Counted from the first letter of the stretch, positions 51,722 to 62,707 are shown. The stretch: DNA of 64,000 bases from Microbacterium sp. cf332 (GCF_900102175.1 NZ_FNKN01000005.1:1-64000), one strand, 5' to 3'. Notes: generated by a model not told the origin, from the letters alone. A program made the numbers and translations.

Positions 51722-53493
51722 CCCGGGGGCGGACGTCGCGACGTCGTCCGCGCGTGCGAACCGGGGTCGTGATCTGGTGGGATGCCGTATCGAGCGGACG
51801 GTTCCTCACCCCCTGGAGCGCCGTCGTCGCGGTTCCGCTGGCGGTCATCGTCCTCGCCCCGTATGCGACGGTCGAGACGCCGCGCGAGTTCCTGACGGCG
51901 CAGCTCGCCTCCTTGATCGTCGCGCTGCTGCTCAGCGGTGCGCTGTTCCTCGTGGCGCTCGCCGAGCGGCGCATGTCATCGTCGACAGCACGCGGTGTGC
52001 TGGTCCTCGTCGCCCTCGTCGCGGCAGCCGTCTGCCGGCCGTTCCTCAACGACATGCTGGCGGTCGGCGCATTCGGCCTCGGACCCGACCCCGCGTGGGC
52101 CGAGCGCATCGTCACCAATGTCGTCGCGTGGGTCAGCATCCTCTCCTTGGTCGCCGTCACGGAACAGCTCTACGCGAGCTCGCGCGTCGCCCGTTCGCGC
52201 CTGGCCGAGGCGCTGCGCACGGTCACGGACGAGCAGCTCCGCGCCGGCCGCTACGAACGCGAGAGCCGCGACTTCCTCGCCGCCGAGATCGCGACTCTGC
52301 GCGTCGCGCTCACGACCCTCCTCTCGACCGCCCTCGACTTCGACCGCGTCCGAGATTTCTCCGGAATCGTCCGCGATGCCAGCCACCGCGCGCGGCGGCG
52401 TGCCGGTCTCGAACTCGCCGACGTCGCTCCCGAGGGCGGATCCGCTCCGTTCCCGGGCGGGACGCGCGTCTTCTGGGAGCGGCTCCGGCCGCCCGCCGTC
52501 GGCCTGGTCGGCGCGATCTTCGCCGCCGGCAGTGCGCCGTTCGCGCTGCGGGCAGGCGGGCCCGGCCTCGCCGTCGTCGTCATCGTCGGCGTCATCGCGC
52601 TGTGCCTCGTGGCCGACAGCGCGACGCGGCGGCTGTCGCGGCGCCGATCGCGGCGGGAGCGCGGGATCGTGCTCGTGGCGGGGTGGGCGGTCGCGGGTCT
52701 GCTCGTCTCGGCGATCGGCTCGGCCATCATCGACGGGCACGCGCTGATCTTCTTCATCCCCGTCGTCTCGCTCCCCGGGGTCGCCGTCATCGCTGCGCTG
52801 TGCGCCGAGGCGGTCCACCGGGGCACGGTCGAGTCGCGGCGCCTCGGCCGGGCGCTGCGCGTCGTCGTGCGATCGGCGGCGGACCGGGCCTCGGGGACGC
52901 GGCAGAACCTCGTACACGCGTCCGACGTCCTCCACGGCCGCGTGCAGGGGACGTGCGTGGTGCTCGCCGCCCAGGTCGACGACGAGGTCGCGACGCCCGC
53001 CGACATCCGCGCTTTCGAGGTCGCCGTCGGGGAGGGCCTCTCCGCCGCCCTCGGGACGGGGCTCCCGTCCGATGTGCGGCCGGCCGATCTGGCCGAGACG
53101 GTCGCGATCTGGGAGCCGGTGCTGACGGTCTCATCGGATGTCGATGCGGCCGCGACGAGCGCGATGACGGACGCACTCGTGTCGACCCGCGTCGTCGCCG
53201 TCGTCGCCGAAGGACTGGTCAACGCCGTCAAGCATGCTGCGGCGCGGTCCGCCACCATCGAGGTACGCAGTGCGGAGGACGGGGCGGTGCTGGCGGTGCG
53301 CGTCAGCACGCCCGGTCGCCTGCGCGTCGACGCGCGCGGACCGGGTCTCGGGGTCGCGGGCCTCGGCCCGTCGGCGCGGGTGTTCCAGCGCGGCGGCGAC
53401 GTCGTGCTCGAGGCGTCGGTGCCGACGGGCGCTCCGTCGCTCGCGGCGGTCGGTCAGGCCGGCGGCGCGCTCCACGACAGCGACTCGATGTAG
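51718..53493 (+). CDS. Divergent membrane histidine-kinase-like protein (copy 2)
   Basis: 591 aa paralogue of the protein at 20613. Shared marks: WWDAVSSGRFLTPWSAV at the start, two blocks of membrane helices (about 20-150 and 260-370), H406 in VLHGRVQGTCVVLAAQVDDE, and the N-box-like VAEGLVNAVKHAA near residue 497. As in copy 1, no DxGxG box is recognisable; GPSARVFQRGGDVVLE marks the end of the ATPase-like fold. It is either a divergent DesK/NarX-type kinase or a non-catalytic relative. No response regulator is adjacent. Its last 40 nt overlap the ppx/gppA-like gene on the other strand. Confidence 0.7.
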   Translation: MTRGRTSRRRPRVRTGVVIWWDAVSSGRFLTPWSAVVAVPLAVIVLAPYATVETPREFLTAQLASLIVALLLSGALFLVALAERRMSSSTARGVLVLVALVAAAVCRPFLNDMLAVGAFGLGPDPAWAERIVTNVVAWVSILSLVAVTEQLYASSRVARSRLAEALRTVTDEQLRAGRYERESRDFLAAEIATLRVALTTLLSTALDFDRVRDFSGIVRDASHRARRRAGLELADVAPEGGSAPFPGGTRVFWERLRPPAVGLVGAIFAAGSAPFALRAGGPGLAVVVIVGVIALCLVADSATRRLSRRRSRRERGIVLVAGWAVAGLLVSAIGSAIIDGHALIFFIPVVSLPGVAVIAALCAEAVHRGTVESRRLGRALRVVVRSAADRASGTRQNLVHASDVLHGRVQGTCVVLAAQVDDEVATPADIRAFEVAVGEGLSAALGTGLPSDVRPADLAETVAIWEPVLTVSSDVDAAATSAMTDALVSTRVVAVVAEGLVNAVKHAAARSATIEVRSAEDGAVLAVRVSTPGRLRVDARGPGLGVAGLGPSARVFQRGGDVVLEASVPTGAPSLAAVGQAGGALHDSDSM

Positions 53494-54398
53494 CGCAGCA
53501 GCACGCCCTCGCGCAGGGCCCAGGGCGAGATCTCGAGCTCGTCGACGTCGAATGCGCGCATGGCCTCGTGCAGCACGACCGCGCCCGCGACGATCTGGAA
53601 GGTGCGGTCGGCGGTGATGCCCGGCAGCTCCTGCCGGGCGGAGGCGGGGATGCGCGCGAGGCGCGGGATCCACGACCCGAGCGCCGATCGCGGCAGCGTC
53701 ATCCGCTCGATGCCGGACCAGCCCGGCACCGGGTACCCGGCGAGCTTCGCGAGCGAGCGGATCGTCTTAGACGAACCGACGACGTGGTCCGGTCGGGCCG
53801 CATCCGACATCGACGCCACGACGGGCCGGAGCGTCGCGCGGGCATGCTCGCGCAGTCTCTCCACCGCGCCCTCGCCCGGTGGGTCGTCGGCGAGGAACTG
53901 CACGGTCATCCGGCCCGCGCCGAGCGGCACCGATGCCGCCGCGTCCGGCAGCTCGTCGCTGCCCGCCGCGATCTCGAGCGACCCGCCGCCGATGTCGAAC
54001 AGCAGGATCTGGCCCGCCGACCAGCCGAACCATCGCCGCACCGCGAGGAAGGTGAACCGCGCCTCGGACTCGCCGCCCAGCACCTGCAGGTCCTGGCCGA
54101 GGGCCTCCTCGATGGCGGCGATCACGTGAGCGCCGTTCGCCGCCTCGCGGACCGCGCTCGTCGCCGTCGCGAGCAGCTCGGCCACGTTCTCGGTGCGTGA
54201 CACGGCCACCGCCTCGGTCACGGCAGCGACGAGCGCGCGCACGCCCTCCTCGCTGATCGCTCCGTCGGGCTCGAGGTAGCGCATGAGCCGCAGCACGGTG
54301 CGCTTGCTGGTCCGCGCGAGCGGGCGCCCGCCCGGCCGAACGTCCGCGACGAGCAGGTGGACGGTGTTCGAACCGATGTCGAGGACTCCCAGACGCAC
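53454..54398 (-). CDS. Ppx/GppA-family exopolyphosphatase
   Basis: 314 aa, the short actinobacterial form. Actin-like ATPase fold: GVLDIGSNTVHLLVADV, TATSAVREAANG, FDIGGGSLEIAAG and VPLGAGRMT. Hydrolyses polyphosphate and/or pppGpp; in mycobacteria short Ppx proteins act on short polyphosphates. The GTG start is leaderless: TACTGT lies 6 nt upstream on the minus strand. Divergent from coaA. Confidence 0.9.
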   Translation of the reverse strand: MRLGVLDIGSNTVHLLVADVRPGGRPLARTSKRTVLRLMRYLEPDGAISEEGVRALVAAVTEAVAVSRTENVAELLATATSAVREAANGAHVIAAIEEALGQDLQVLGGESEARFTFLAVRRWFGWSAGQILLFDIGGGSLEIAAGSDELPDAAASVPLGAGRMTVQFLADDPPGEGAVERLREHARATLRPVVASMSDAARPDHVVGSSKTIRSLAKLAGYPVPGWSGIERMTLPRSALGSWIPRLARIPASARQELPGITADRTFQIVAGAVVLHEAMRAFDVDELEISPWALREGVLLRYIESLSWSAPPA

Positions 54399-54465
54399 AC
54401 GCTCACAGTAGTCGGCCGGGCCGATCGCACGGTGCGGAGGGCGCCCGCGGGCTACGATGAGCGCG

Positions 54466-55422
54466 ATGTCCCCTGAAGATGTGCAGGCGCTGACGCCGCT
54501 CGCCCCCGCGCTGTACCGAGAGATCGACCGCGCCGACTGGTCGCGGCTCGCCGCTGGCGTCGAGCAGCCCCTCACCGAGACCGAGATCGTCCAGCTCCGC
54601 GGTCTCGGCGATCGCATGGACCTCGGCGAGGTCGCGCAGGTGTACCTGCCGCTTAGCCGTCTGCTCTCGCTCTACGCCAGTGCCACCCGCCGCCTCGGTG
54701 CCGCGACCGACGCGTTCCTCGGCGAGGAGGACAGCACGACCCCCTTCGTCGTCGGGGTCGCCGGGTCCGTCGCCGTCGGCAAGTCCACCGTCGCGCGATT
54801 GCTGCGCGAACTGATGAGCCGGTGGCCGGGCACGCCGCGCGTCGAGCTCGTGACCACCGACGGCTTCCTGTATCCGAACGCCGAGCTCGAGCGCCGCGGG
54901 CTGATGGCCCGAAAGGGGTTCCCGGAGTCGTACGACCGGCGCGCGCTGATCGAGTTCCTGACCGAGGTCAAATCCGGTGCACCCGAGGTCCACGCGCCGT
55001 TCTACTCGCACATGCGCTACGACATCGTCCCCGACGCCCAGATCACCGTGCGACGCCCGGATGTCGTGATCGTCGAGGGCCTCAACGTGCTGGCGCCGCC
55101 GCCGGCCCCCCACGAGGTGGCGGTCAGCGACCTCTTCGACTTCTCGATCTACGTCGACGCCGACGCCGAGCACATCAGCCAGTGGTACCTCGATCGCTTC
55201 ATGGCGCTGAAGGCGGGGGCGTTCAACAACCCGTCGTCGTACTTCAACACCTTCGCCGACGTCGGCGACGACGAGGCCGTCGCCATGGCCCGGGGGTTCT
55301 GGAACGACATCAACCTGCCGAACCTGGTCGAGAACGTCCTGCCGACCAAGCACCGCGCGACACTCATCCTGCACAAGGGCGCCTCGCACGCGGTCGAGCG
55401 CGTGCTTCTCCGGAAGGTCTGA
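54466..55422 (+). CDS. coaA: Type I pantothenate kinase
   Basis: 318 aa. First step of coenzyme A synthesis: ATP-dependent phosphorylation of pantothenate. P-loop GVAGSVAVGKST, then LVTTDGFLYPNAELERRGLM, GFPESYDRRALIEFL, HMRYDIVP, VIVEGLNVL and SIYVDADAEHISQWYLDRFM. TACGAT (54453-54458) ends 7 nt before the ATG at 54466, which fixes a leaderless start there; the in-frame ATG at 54457 lies inside that -10. Confidence 0.97.
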   Translation: MSPEDVQALTPLAPALYREIDRADWSRLAAGVEQPLTETEIVQLRGLGDRMDLGEVAQVYLPLSRLLSLYASATRRLGAATDAFLGEEDSTTPFVVGVAGSVAVGKSTVARLLRELMSRWPGTPRVELVTTDGFLYPNAELERRGLMARKGFPESYDRRALIEFLTEVKSGAPEVHAPFYSHMRYDIVPDAQITVRRPDVVIVEGLNVLAPPPAPHEVAVSDLFDFSIYVDADAEHISQWYLDRFMALKAGAFNNPSSYFNTFADVGDDEAVAMARGFWNDINLPNLVENVLPTKHRATLILHKGASHAVERVLLRKV

Positions 55423-55439
55423 AACCCGCTCCGAGAAGC

Positions 55440-55475
55440 GGCGTGCCCGCCATCCGAACGGACGACGGGCACGCC
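55440..55475 (+). terminator. coaA terminator
   Basis: GGCGTGCCCG pairs with CGGGCACGCC (10 bp), with an inner TCCG-AA-CGGA, 17 nt after the coaA stop. Confidence 0.8.
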
Positions 55476-55668
55476 TGGGTGTGGACGGCCCCCACTCAGG
55501 GGGAGGGGTACGACCCGAGACCGCGCGGTCCGATCGGACGAGCCGGCGAGGCCGGGGCCCGGGTCGCGGTGATCGAGCGTGAGCCGCCACATCCATGCGG
55601 CGCGTGTCGGAGCGTCGGCCGTGACCGCGCGGGCGGAGTCGGCCCGACCCGGTCGACACCGACGCGCG

Positions 55669-55806
55669 GGCTGCTCCCCAGCAGCCGTGCGAGCGCGTGA
55701 CGTCGCCTCGTCATACCTGTCCCCAATTCCCCAGCGGGAGCCGAATTCGTCCGGCATCCCGTTCCCCAACACCGCCGGGTCGAGTGCGCCGGGTCCCATC
55801 CCGGCG
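55669..55806 (+). ncRNA. C-loop hairpin group, candidate sRNA
   Basis: Part of the 948-nt gap 55423-56370, which has no supported gene. GGCTGCT-CCCC-AGCAGCC (55669-55686), a region with GTCCCCAATTCCCCAG, CCGGC/GCCGG (55751-55778) enclosing GTT-CCCC-AAC, and CGCCGGG-TCCCAT-CCCGGCG (55787-55806). CCCC or CCCCAA sits in the loops, as in the better candidate 350 nt downstream. I find no clear -10 box, so expression is uncertain. Confidence 0.3.
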
Positions 55807-55928
55807 AGTCGAAATCCCCCGCGTTGCGCCCGGGCCGTAGCCACGGGCTGCGCTCAGTATGTCAGAGCCTCGCGATGGCCGGAAGCATCAATATCGGGTG
55901 GATGCCCTCGGCGTGTCGTGGCCCGTGT

Positions 55929-55970
55929 GCGTTGTGCAGTGCGCGTGCGCGGCTGCGCACTGCACAACGC
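55929..55970. terminator. Perfect 16-bp hairpin
   Basis: GCGTTGTGCAGTGCGC pairs with GCGCACTGCACAACGC around a 10-nt loop. Terminator-like on either strand, without a T-run; could end a transcript from the C-loop group just upstream. Confidence 0.6.
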
Positions 55971-55976
55971 CCTCAC

Positions 55977-56050
55977 GGTGCACAGATCCCCATCGACACC
56001 TTGAGTTCGACACACATCATGACTCCCATACCCCCCAAAAGCAGGGAGTC
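55977..56050 (+). ncRNA. Two-hairpin element with CCCC and CCCCCC loops (6C-RNA-like)
   Basis: Hairpin 1 is GGTG...CACC enclosing GAT-CCCC-ATC (55977-56000). Hairpin 2 is GACTCCC/GGGAGTC (56021-56027 with 56044-56050) with loop ATACCCCCCAAAAGCA. Two stem-loops with C-runs is the description of 6C RNA, but only the second loop has six C. No -10 box seen. Confidence 0.3.
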
Positions 56051-56157
56051 TGCGCGTCGAGGTTGATCGTACAGCGCCGACTCGTGTCCGCCAATAGGGG
56101 GACAAGACACTTTCGGCAATCGGTGCCCTCCCAGCGTGCATCCGCTAGGCTTCCTTT

Positions 56158-56303
56158 GCCTGCGCAGTACTCGAACCGTTCCCCAAGCGGTGATTCGGTC
56201 GCCCCGCCGTCCCCAACGGCCCGACCGAGAGCGTGCGGGTGTTGCGGGGCCCTCTCGAGTAAATCAGTCCCCAAATGGCTGACTCGAGAGGGCCCTCGTC
56301 TTG
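56158..56303 (+). ncRNA. Candidate C-rich-loop small RNA 2 (three CCCCAA loops)
   Basis: TAGGCT (56146-56151) predicts a start near 56158. Hairpin 1: CGAACCG (56172-56178) with CGGT...TCG, loop TTCCCCAAG. Hairpin 2: outer CGGTCG/CGACCG (56196-56227) and inner GCCGT/ACGGC with loop CCCCA. Hairpin 3, terminator-like: GGGCCCTCTCGAGT (56247-56260) with ACTCGAGAGGGCCC (56282-56295), a perfect 14-bp stem enclosing CAG/CTG and loop TCCCCAAATGG; TCGTCTTG follows. All three apical segments contain CCCCAA or CCCCA-A. No ORF fits. This is the best-supported RNA gene in the window. Confidence 0.6.
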
Positions 56304-56370
56304 CCCGGCGCAGGATACCTCCCGGTATTGCGTTACGCACCCGTCATCACAACCTGCTAGGTATGAATCC

Positions 56371-57588
56371 ATGGAACTGGGGCGTCGTCCACGCGCGCTC
56401 GTGCGCGCTGTGTTACGCGCGCGCTCGCGGGTGCGTCGGAGGCGTTCGCGGTGGCGTTCTCTCGTCGCCCTCAGCACGGTGATCCTGCTGGCTGCGACCG
56501 CCACCCTCGCACCGGCCGCCGCGTCGTCCGCGTTCGCTCCGGCTGTCGCGACGGGCGCCGTGACGGCCGCTGCCGGCGACCGCATCGTGCGCTTCAGCGA
56601 CAGCGCCGAGCAGGACTCGCGGGCCGTGCTCCTCGTGCACGGCTGGCTGAGCACGGTGCTCCCCGACGCCGAGGATCAGCGCTCTTTCGCACGGTCGCCC
56701 TTCGCCCGCCCGGTCCAATGGCGCGACGGCTCGGGCGCACGCGTCGCGCGGGGGATGTCCGCGTCGCTGCAGCAGCGGCTCGAGGCCATGCCCGGTGTCG
56801 CGGTCTACGCCTTCGACTACTCCGCCAACTCGGCGGGGTGGGTCGGCTCGAACGGGTCCGCCGACAACCTGGCCGCGGCCATCCGCACCATCGCCGCGAG
56901 CGTCGACGGACCCGTTGACATCGTGACGCATTCGATGGGCGGTCTGGCACTGCGATACGCGCTCCGCGACGATCCCGACGTGGCGGCGCTCATCGGCGAG
57001 GTCGTCACCGTCGGCACACCCACGCAGGGTTCCGACATCGCGAACGTCGCGGTCGACATCGCCGGCGTCATCCGGGCGACGATGTCGACCCTGCCGGTGC
57101 TGCAGAACCTCGTGCTGCCGTGGATCGGCGCGGTGTGCAACAACCAGCTCGCGTCCGACGCCCTCGCCGGGTGCGAGCTGCCGCCCATCATCCGCACCGG
57201 CATCGCCGCGCTCGGGCCCGGCGGCACGGCGTTGCGCGCCGGCTCGACCGACCTCGCCGACCTGCCGGATTGGCCCCCGGGACTGCACGTGCACGCGATC
57301 GCCGGCTCGGCGGTGGTGGCGATGCCGCTGACGTCGGGGAAGACCTGGGAGGCGAGACTCGGCGACGGTCTCGTCGCCGAGACCTCGGCCGTCGCCGGCA
57401 CCGATGACGCGACGGTCATCACCTGCCGCACCGACCTGGCACCCGGCCTCGAAGGCATCGGGGAGGTGCTCTCGGGACAGGTCGCCGCGCCCCCGTTCGG
57501 CGGCGCGTGCGGCCACGACGCGATCTTCTCGAACCTCGAGGTCGTCGACGCCGTGCTGGCGGCGCTCGACGGCGCGGCCTCCCGCTGA
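56371..57588 (+). CDS. Secreted lipase/alpha-beta hydrolase
   Basis: 405 aa. A very basic N-terminus (MELGRRPRALVRAVLRARSR) and a hydrophobic segment (LVALSTVILLAATATLAPAA) form an export signal. The lipase fold shows AVLLVHGWLSTVLPDAED, YAFDYSANSAGWVGSN and the nucleophile THSMGGLALRYAL, similar to the Bacillus lipase/triacylglycerol lipase group. Probable Asp and His follow in ETSAVAGTDD and GHDAIFSN. The start is probably leaderless, with TAGGTA 7 nt upstream. It lies directly downstream of the 56.2-kb sRNA candidate. Confidence 0.78.
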   Translation: MELGRRPRALVRAVLRARSRVRRRRSRWRSLVALSTVILLAATATLAPAAASSAFAPAVATGAVTAAAGDRIVRFSDSAEQDSRAVLLVHGWLSTVLPDAEDQRSFARSPFARPVQWRDGSGARVARGMSASLQQRLEAMPGVAVYAFDYSANSAGWVGSNGSADNLAAAIRTIAASVDGPVDIVTHSMGGLALRYALRDDPDVAALIGEVVTVGTPTQGSDIANVAVDIAGVIRATMSTLPVLQNLVLPWIGAVCNNQLASDALAGCELPPIIRTGIAALGPGGTALRAGSTDLADLPDWPPGLHVHAIAGSAVVAMPLTSGKTWEARLGDGLVAETSAVAGTDDATVITCRTDLAPGLEGIGEVLSGQVAAPPFGGACGHDAIFSNLEVVDAVLAALDGAASR

Positions 57589-57664
57589 TCCGTCGTCCCC
57601 GCCAGGCGCCGGGGCGGGTCGCGTCAGCCGGATCGGGCCGCTGCCGCGATCTAGGATGGACCCC

Positions 57665-59515
<1,851 letters not shown>

Positions 59516-59540
59516 GCCGGTCGGAGCAGCGGGGGATGCC

Positions 59541-59897
59541 GTGATCGCGGGCATCGGCGTCGACCTGGTCGACGTGCCGCGCTTCGAGCGCTCGCTCGAG
59601 CGCACCCCCCGTCTGCTCGAACGGCTGTTCTCGCCCGCCGAGCGCCCGCTCAAGCCGCGCTCGCTGGCGGCACGGTATGCCGCGAAAGAGGCGCTCATCA
59701 AGGCGCTCGGCGGTTCGGAGGGCGTCCACTGGGTCGACATCGAGATCGCATCCGAGGCCTCCGGCCGTCCGGTGTTCGCCCTGACCGGCGAGACGGCGGC
59801 GACGGTCTCGCGGCGGGGCATCACCGCGCTGCATCTCTCGCTCTCGCACGACGCGAACCTCGCCACCGCCTACGTCGTCGCCGAGGGCGCCCCGTGA
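59541..59897 (+). CDS. acpS: Holo-[acyl-carrier-protein] synthase
   Basis: 118 aa. [20 protein letters not shown] (Mg-binding Asp), [10 protein letters not shown] and [14 protein letters not shown] (Glu/Lys) are the AcpS signatures; [16 protein letters not shown] ends the fold. Transfers 4'-phosphopantetheine from CoA to acyl carrier protein. GTG start with GGGGGA upstream, 25 nt after glmS. GTGA overlap with alr. Confidence 0.95.
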   Translation: MIAGIGVDLVDVPRFERSLERTPRLLERLFSPAERPLKPRSLAARYAAKEALIKALGGSEGVHWVDIEIASEASGRPVFALTGETAATVSRRGITALHLSLSHDANLATAYVVAEGAP

Positions 59898-61030
59898 CCG
59901 GGCGGCCGCTCCGCGAGGCGCTCATCGACGTCGAGGCCATCGAGCAGAACGTCCGGCACCTGCGGCGCCTGGTGCAGACCGAGGTGATCGCCGTCGTCAA
60001 GGCCGACGGATACGGGCACGGCGCGGTGCGAGCGGCCACGGCTGCCTTGTCGGGCGGTGCCTCGCGTCTCGGCGTCGCCGACATCGCCGAGGCGGTCGCC
60101 CTGCGTCGGGCGGGCATCACCGCTCCCGTCGTCGCGTGGCTGCACGGACCCGATCCCGACTTCCGCTCCGCCGCGGAGCACGGCATCGAGCTCGGGATCT
60201 CGAGCATCGTGCAGCTGCAGGCCGCCGCTGCCGCGGCATCCCCGGACCATCCCGTGGGAGTGCACCTCAAGGTCGAGACGGGCCTCGGACGCAACGGAGT
60301 CGAGCCGCGCGAATGGGTGCGCGTCTGCGCCGAGGCCGCCCGCCTCGAGCGCGTCGGGCATCTGCGGGTCGTCGGCGTCTTCAGCCACCTCTCCAACACG
60401 AGCCTCGCCGACGACCGCGCCGCGCTCGCGCGCTTCCACGACGCGCTCGACGCCGCGGCCGAGGTGGGCGTCCGGCCACCGCTCCGCCACATCGCCGCGT
60501 CCAACGCGGCGATCGCGCTCCCCGAGGCGCGGCTGAACTGCGTGCGCCTGGGCATCGCGATCTACGGCCTCTCGCCCCTCGCCGACCGCTCGTCCGCCGA
60601 CCTCGGCCTGCGTCCGGCGATGACGCTCCGCAGCTCCGTGGCGGCCGTGCGCCGCGTGCCGGCGGGCCAGGGCGTCTCGTACGGGTACACCCACCGCACC
60701 GCCGCCGAGACGACGTTGGCGCTCATCCCGCTGGGCTACGCCGACGGCGTGCCCCGACAGGCGTCCGGGCGTGGCCCCGTCATGATCGGCGACCGACGCT
60801 TCACCGTCTCGGGCCGGATCGCGATGGACCAGTTCGTCGTCGACGTCGGCGACGCGCAAGTGGCCGTCGGCGACGAGGTCGTGCTCTTCGGCGACCCGAC
60901 GCTCGGTCGCCCGGCTGCCGCCGAATGGGGCGATGCCGCCGACACGATCGACTACGAGATCGTCACCCGGATCGGCCCCCGCGTGCATCGCACGGCGGTA
61001 TCGTCCGAGATGACGGGAGGGCGGCCATGA
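59894..61030 (+). CDS. alr: Alanine racemase
   Basis: 378 aa PLP enzyme supplying D-Ala for peptidoglycan. K36 in [18 protein letters not shown] holds [23 protein letters not shown] and [12 protein letters not shown] surround the second catalytic region, with the Tyr in SYGYTHR. A dimer shares the active site. GTG start overlapping acpS; its stop overlaps the tsaE start by 4 nt. Confidence 0.96.
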   Translation: MTGRPLREALIDVEAIEQNVRHLRRLVQTEVIAVVKADGYGHGAVRAATAALSGGASRLGVADIAEAVALRRAGITAPVVAWLHGPDPDFRSAAEHGIELGISSIVQLQAAAAAASPDHPVGVHLKVETGLGRNGVEPREWVRVCAEAARLERVGHLRVVGVFSHLSNTSLADDRAALARFHDALDAAAEVGVRPPLRHIAASNAAIALPEARLNCVRLGIAIYGLSPLADRSSADLGLRPAMTLRSSVAAVRRVPAGQGVSYGYTHRTAAETTLALIPLGYADGVPRQASGRGPVMIGDRRFTVSGRIAMDQFVVDVGDAQVAVGDEVVLFGDPTLGRPAAAEWGDAADTIDYEIVTRIGPRVHRTAVSSEMTGGRP

Positions 61031-61530
61031 GCGGACTGGATGAGTACCTGGGCGAGCGCGAGGTGACCTCGGCCGAGGACATGGAGGCGTGGGGGCGCGA
61101 GATCGGCTCGCGGCTGCGCGCCGGCGACCTCGTCGTCCTGACGGGTCCGCTCGGCGCGGGCAAGACGACGCTGACCCGCGGCATCGGCGCGGGTCTCGGG
61201 GTCCGCGGACCCATCCAGAGCCCGACCTTCGTCATCGCCCGCACGCATCCGTCGCTCGTCGACGGGCCGCCGCTCGTGCACGTCGACGCCTACCGACTGG
61301 GCTCGCCCGCTGAGCTGTCCGACCTCGATCTCGATCTCGACGCCAGCGTGACGATCGTCGAGTGGGGCCACGGCATGGTGGACGGTCTGCGCGACAGCTG
61401 GTGGGAGATCGAGCTCGAGCGCGGCTGGAGCGGCACGGGTCTCGACAACGCCTGCGGCACGAGCGGTCCCGCCGCCGCCGAGATGGCCGATGCGGCGCCG
61501 CGTCTCGTCACCGTCACGCGCCGTCCCTGA
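61027..61530 (+). CDS. tsaE: tRNA threonylcarbamoyladenosine biosynthesis ATPase TsaE
   Basis: 167 aa. Walker A GPLGAGKTTLTRGIGAGLG, SPTFVIARTHPS, HVDAYRLGSPAELSDLDLDL and VTIVEWGHGM are family signatures. It works with TsaB and TsaD to make t6A37 in ANN-decoding tRNAs, and all three are in this cluster. A 40-residue tail after the conserved core is slightly longer than in Gram-negatives. ATGA overlap with alr. Confidence 0.95.
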   Translation: MSGLDEYLGEREVTSAEDMEAWGREIGSRLRAGDLVVLTGPLGAGKTTLTRGIGAGLGVRGPIQSPTFVIARTHPSLVDGPPLVHVDAYRLGSPAELSDLDLDLDASVTIVEWGHGMVDGLRDSWWEIELERGWSGTGLDNACGTSGPAAAEMADAAPRLVTVTRRP

Positions 61531-61565
61531 GCACACGGCTCCCGGGCCGGGCTACCCTGGGTGAC

Positions 61566-62243
61566 GTGATTCTGGGCATCGACACCTCGATCGGCACCGC
61601 GGTCGCGCTCGTCGACCCGGCCGGCGGCATCCTCGCCGAGATCGTCAGTCCCGACCCGCGCGGGCACGCCGAGGTCATCGGCGATCTGCTCGACCGGGCG
61701 TTCGCCGCGGCGGGCGTCGGACCGGCCGACGTCACGGCGGTCGCCGCGGGGATGGGGCCCGGCCCGTTCACGGGGCTGCGGGTCGGCATCGCCGCGGCGC
61801 GGGCGTTCGCTCTCGGCCGCGGGATCCCCGTCGTCGCAGTCGCCAGTCACGACGCCGCTGCCCGAGCGCTCGCGGACCCCGCCTTCGCCGTCGCCGCGAA
61901 CGCGGCCGACAGCGCGCCCGTCGTCGAGGGGCAGCCGCTCGCCGTCGTGACCGATGCGCGCCGTCGCGAGGTAGCCGTCTCGGTCTACCGCGTCGAGAGC
62001 GGAGAGCCGGTGCGAATCGTCGATCCTCACCTCGTGTTGCGCGCGTCGACCGATCCCGTCGAGCTGTTCGGGGCTCCGGCATCCGAACTGGCGGAGACGA
62101 CCTCCATCAGCGCTGCGGCCCTCGCGCGGATCGCCGCCGAGCGGCTCGCCTCCGGGACGGCGGTGACCGACGCAGCCGAGCCGCTGTACCTGCGCGCGCC
62201 CGACGTCACGATCTCCGCCGGACCGAAGAAGGTGGGCACGTGA
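61566..62243 (+). CDS. tsaB: TsaB, t6A synthesis cofactor
   Basis: 225 aa ASKHA-fold protein: [56 protein letters not shown]. Partner of TsaD in t6A formation. A TACCCT box 7 nt before the GTG suggests an additional internal, leaderless promoter inside the operon. GTGA overlap with rimI. Confidence 0.94.
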   Translation: MILGIDTSIGTAVALVDPAGGILAEIVSPDPRGHAEVIGDLLDRAFAAAGVGPADVTAVAAGMGPGPFTGLRVGIAAARAFALGRGIPVVAVASHDAAARALADPAFAVAANAADSAPVVEGQPLAVVTDARRREVAVSVYRVESGEPVRIVDPHLVLRASTDPVELFGAPASELAETTSISAAALARIAAERLASGTAVTDAAEPLYLRAPDVTISAGPKKVGT

Positions 62244-62707
62244 GCCTGCGCACGGCGACCCGCGACGATCTCGATGCCATCATGTCGCTCGAGGAGTCGT
62301 CCTTCCCGTCCGACGCCTGGAGCCGCACGGCGATGTCGGCCGAGCTCGCCTCGCCCCACGGCCGCTACCTCGTCGACGTCGAGGACGGGCGCGTCGTGGG
62401 ATACGGCGGTGTCCGCGCCATCCACGGCGCCGCGGACGCCGACATCCAGACCATCGCCCTCGACGCCGGGCTGCGGGGCGTCGGTCGCGGCCGTGCGCTG
62501 CTGCGCGCGCTCGTCGGCGAGGCGCGCGAGCGGGGAGCGCGCGAGCTCTTCCTCGAGGTGCGCGCGGACAATCCCGTCGCGCACGGGCTCTACGTCTCGG
62601 AGGGCTTCGTCGAGATCGCGCGCCGACCGCGCTACTACCAGCCCGACGACGTCGACGCCGTCATCATGCAGCTGAACCTGCGCGACGAGGAAGACAACGA
62701 CCGATGA
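62240..62707 (+). CDS. rimI: Ribosomal-protein alanine N-acetyltransferase (GNAT)
   Basis: 155 aa GNAT fold: [40 protein letters not shown], the acetyl-CoA loop [18 protein letters not shown] and [20 protein letters not shown]. RimI acetylates the N-terminal Ala of S18 in E. coli; actinobacterial RimI beside tsaB/tsaD may have wider targets. GTG start and 4-nt overlaps on both sides. Confidence 0.9.
   Translation: MSLRTATRDDLDAIMSLEESSFPSDAWSRTAMSAELASPHGRYLVDVEDGRVVGYGGVRAIHGAADADIQTIALDAGLRGVGRGRALLRALVGEARERGARELFLEVRADNPVAHGLYVSEGFVEIARRPRYYQPDDVDAVIMQLNLRDEEDNDR

Noticed and set aside
55496..55726. Possible 76-aa minus-strand gene preceded by TGGGGAATTGGGGACAGG
   Set aside because: Arg/Pro/Ser-rich without homology cues; the TTGGGG there is better explained as the complement of C-loop hairpins on the plus strand. 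Kept only as part of the hairpin group.
57589..57664. glmS ribozyme upstream of glmS
   Set aside because: Only 76 nt separate the genes and the TAGGAT box indicates a leaderless mRNA.
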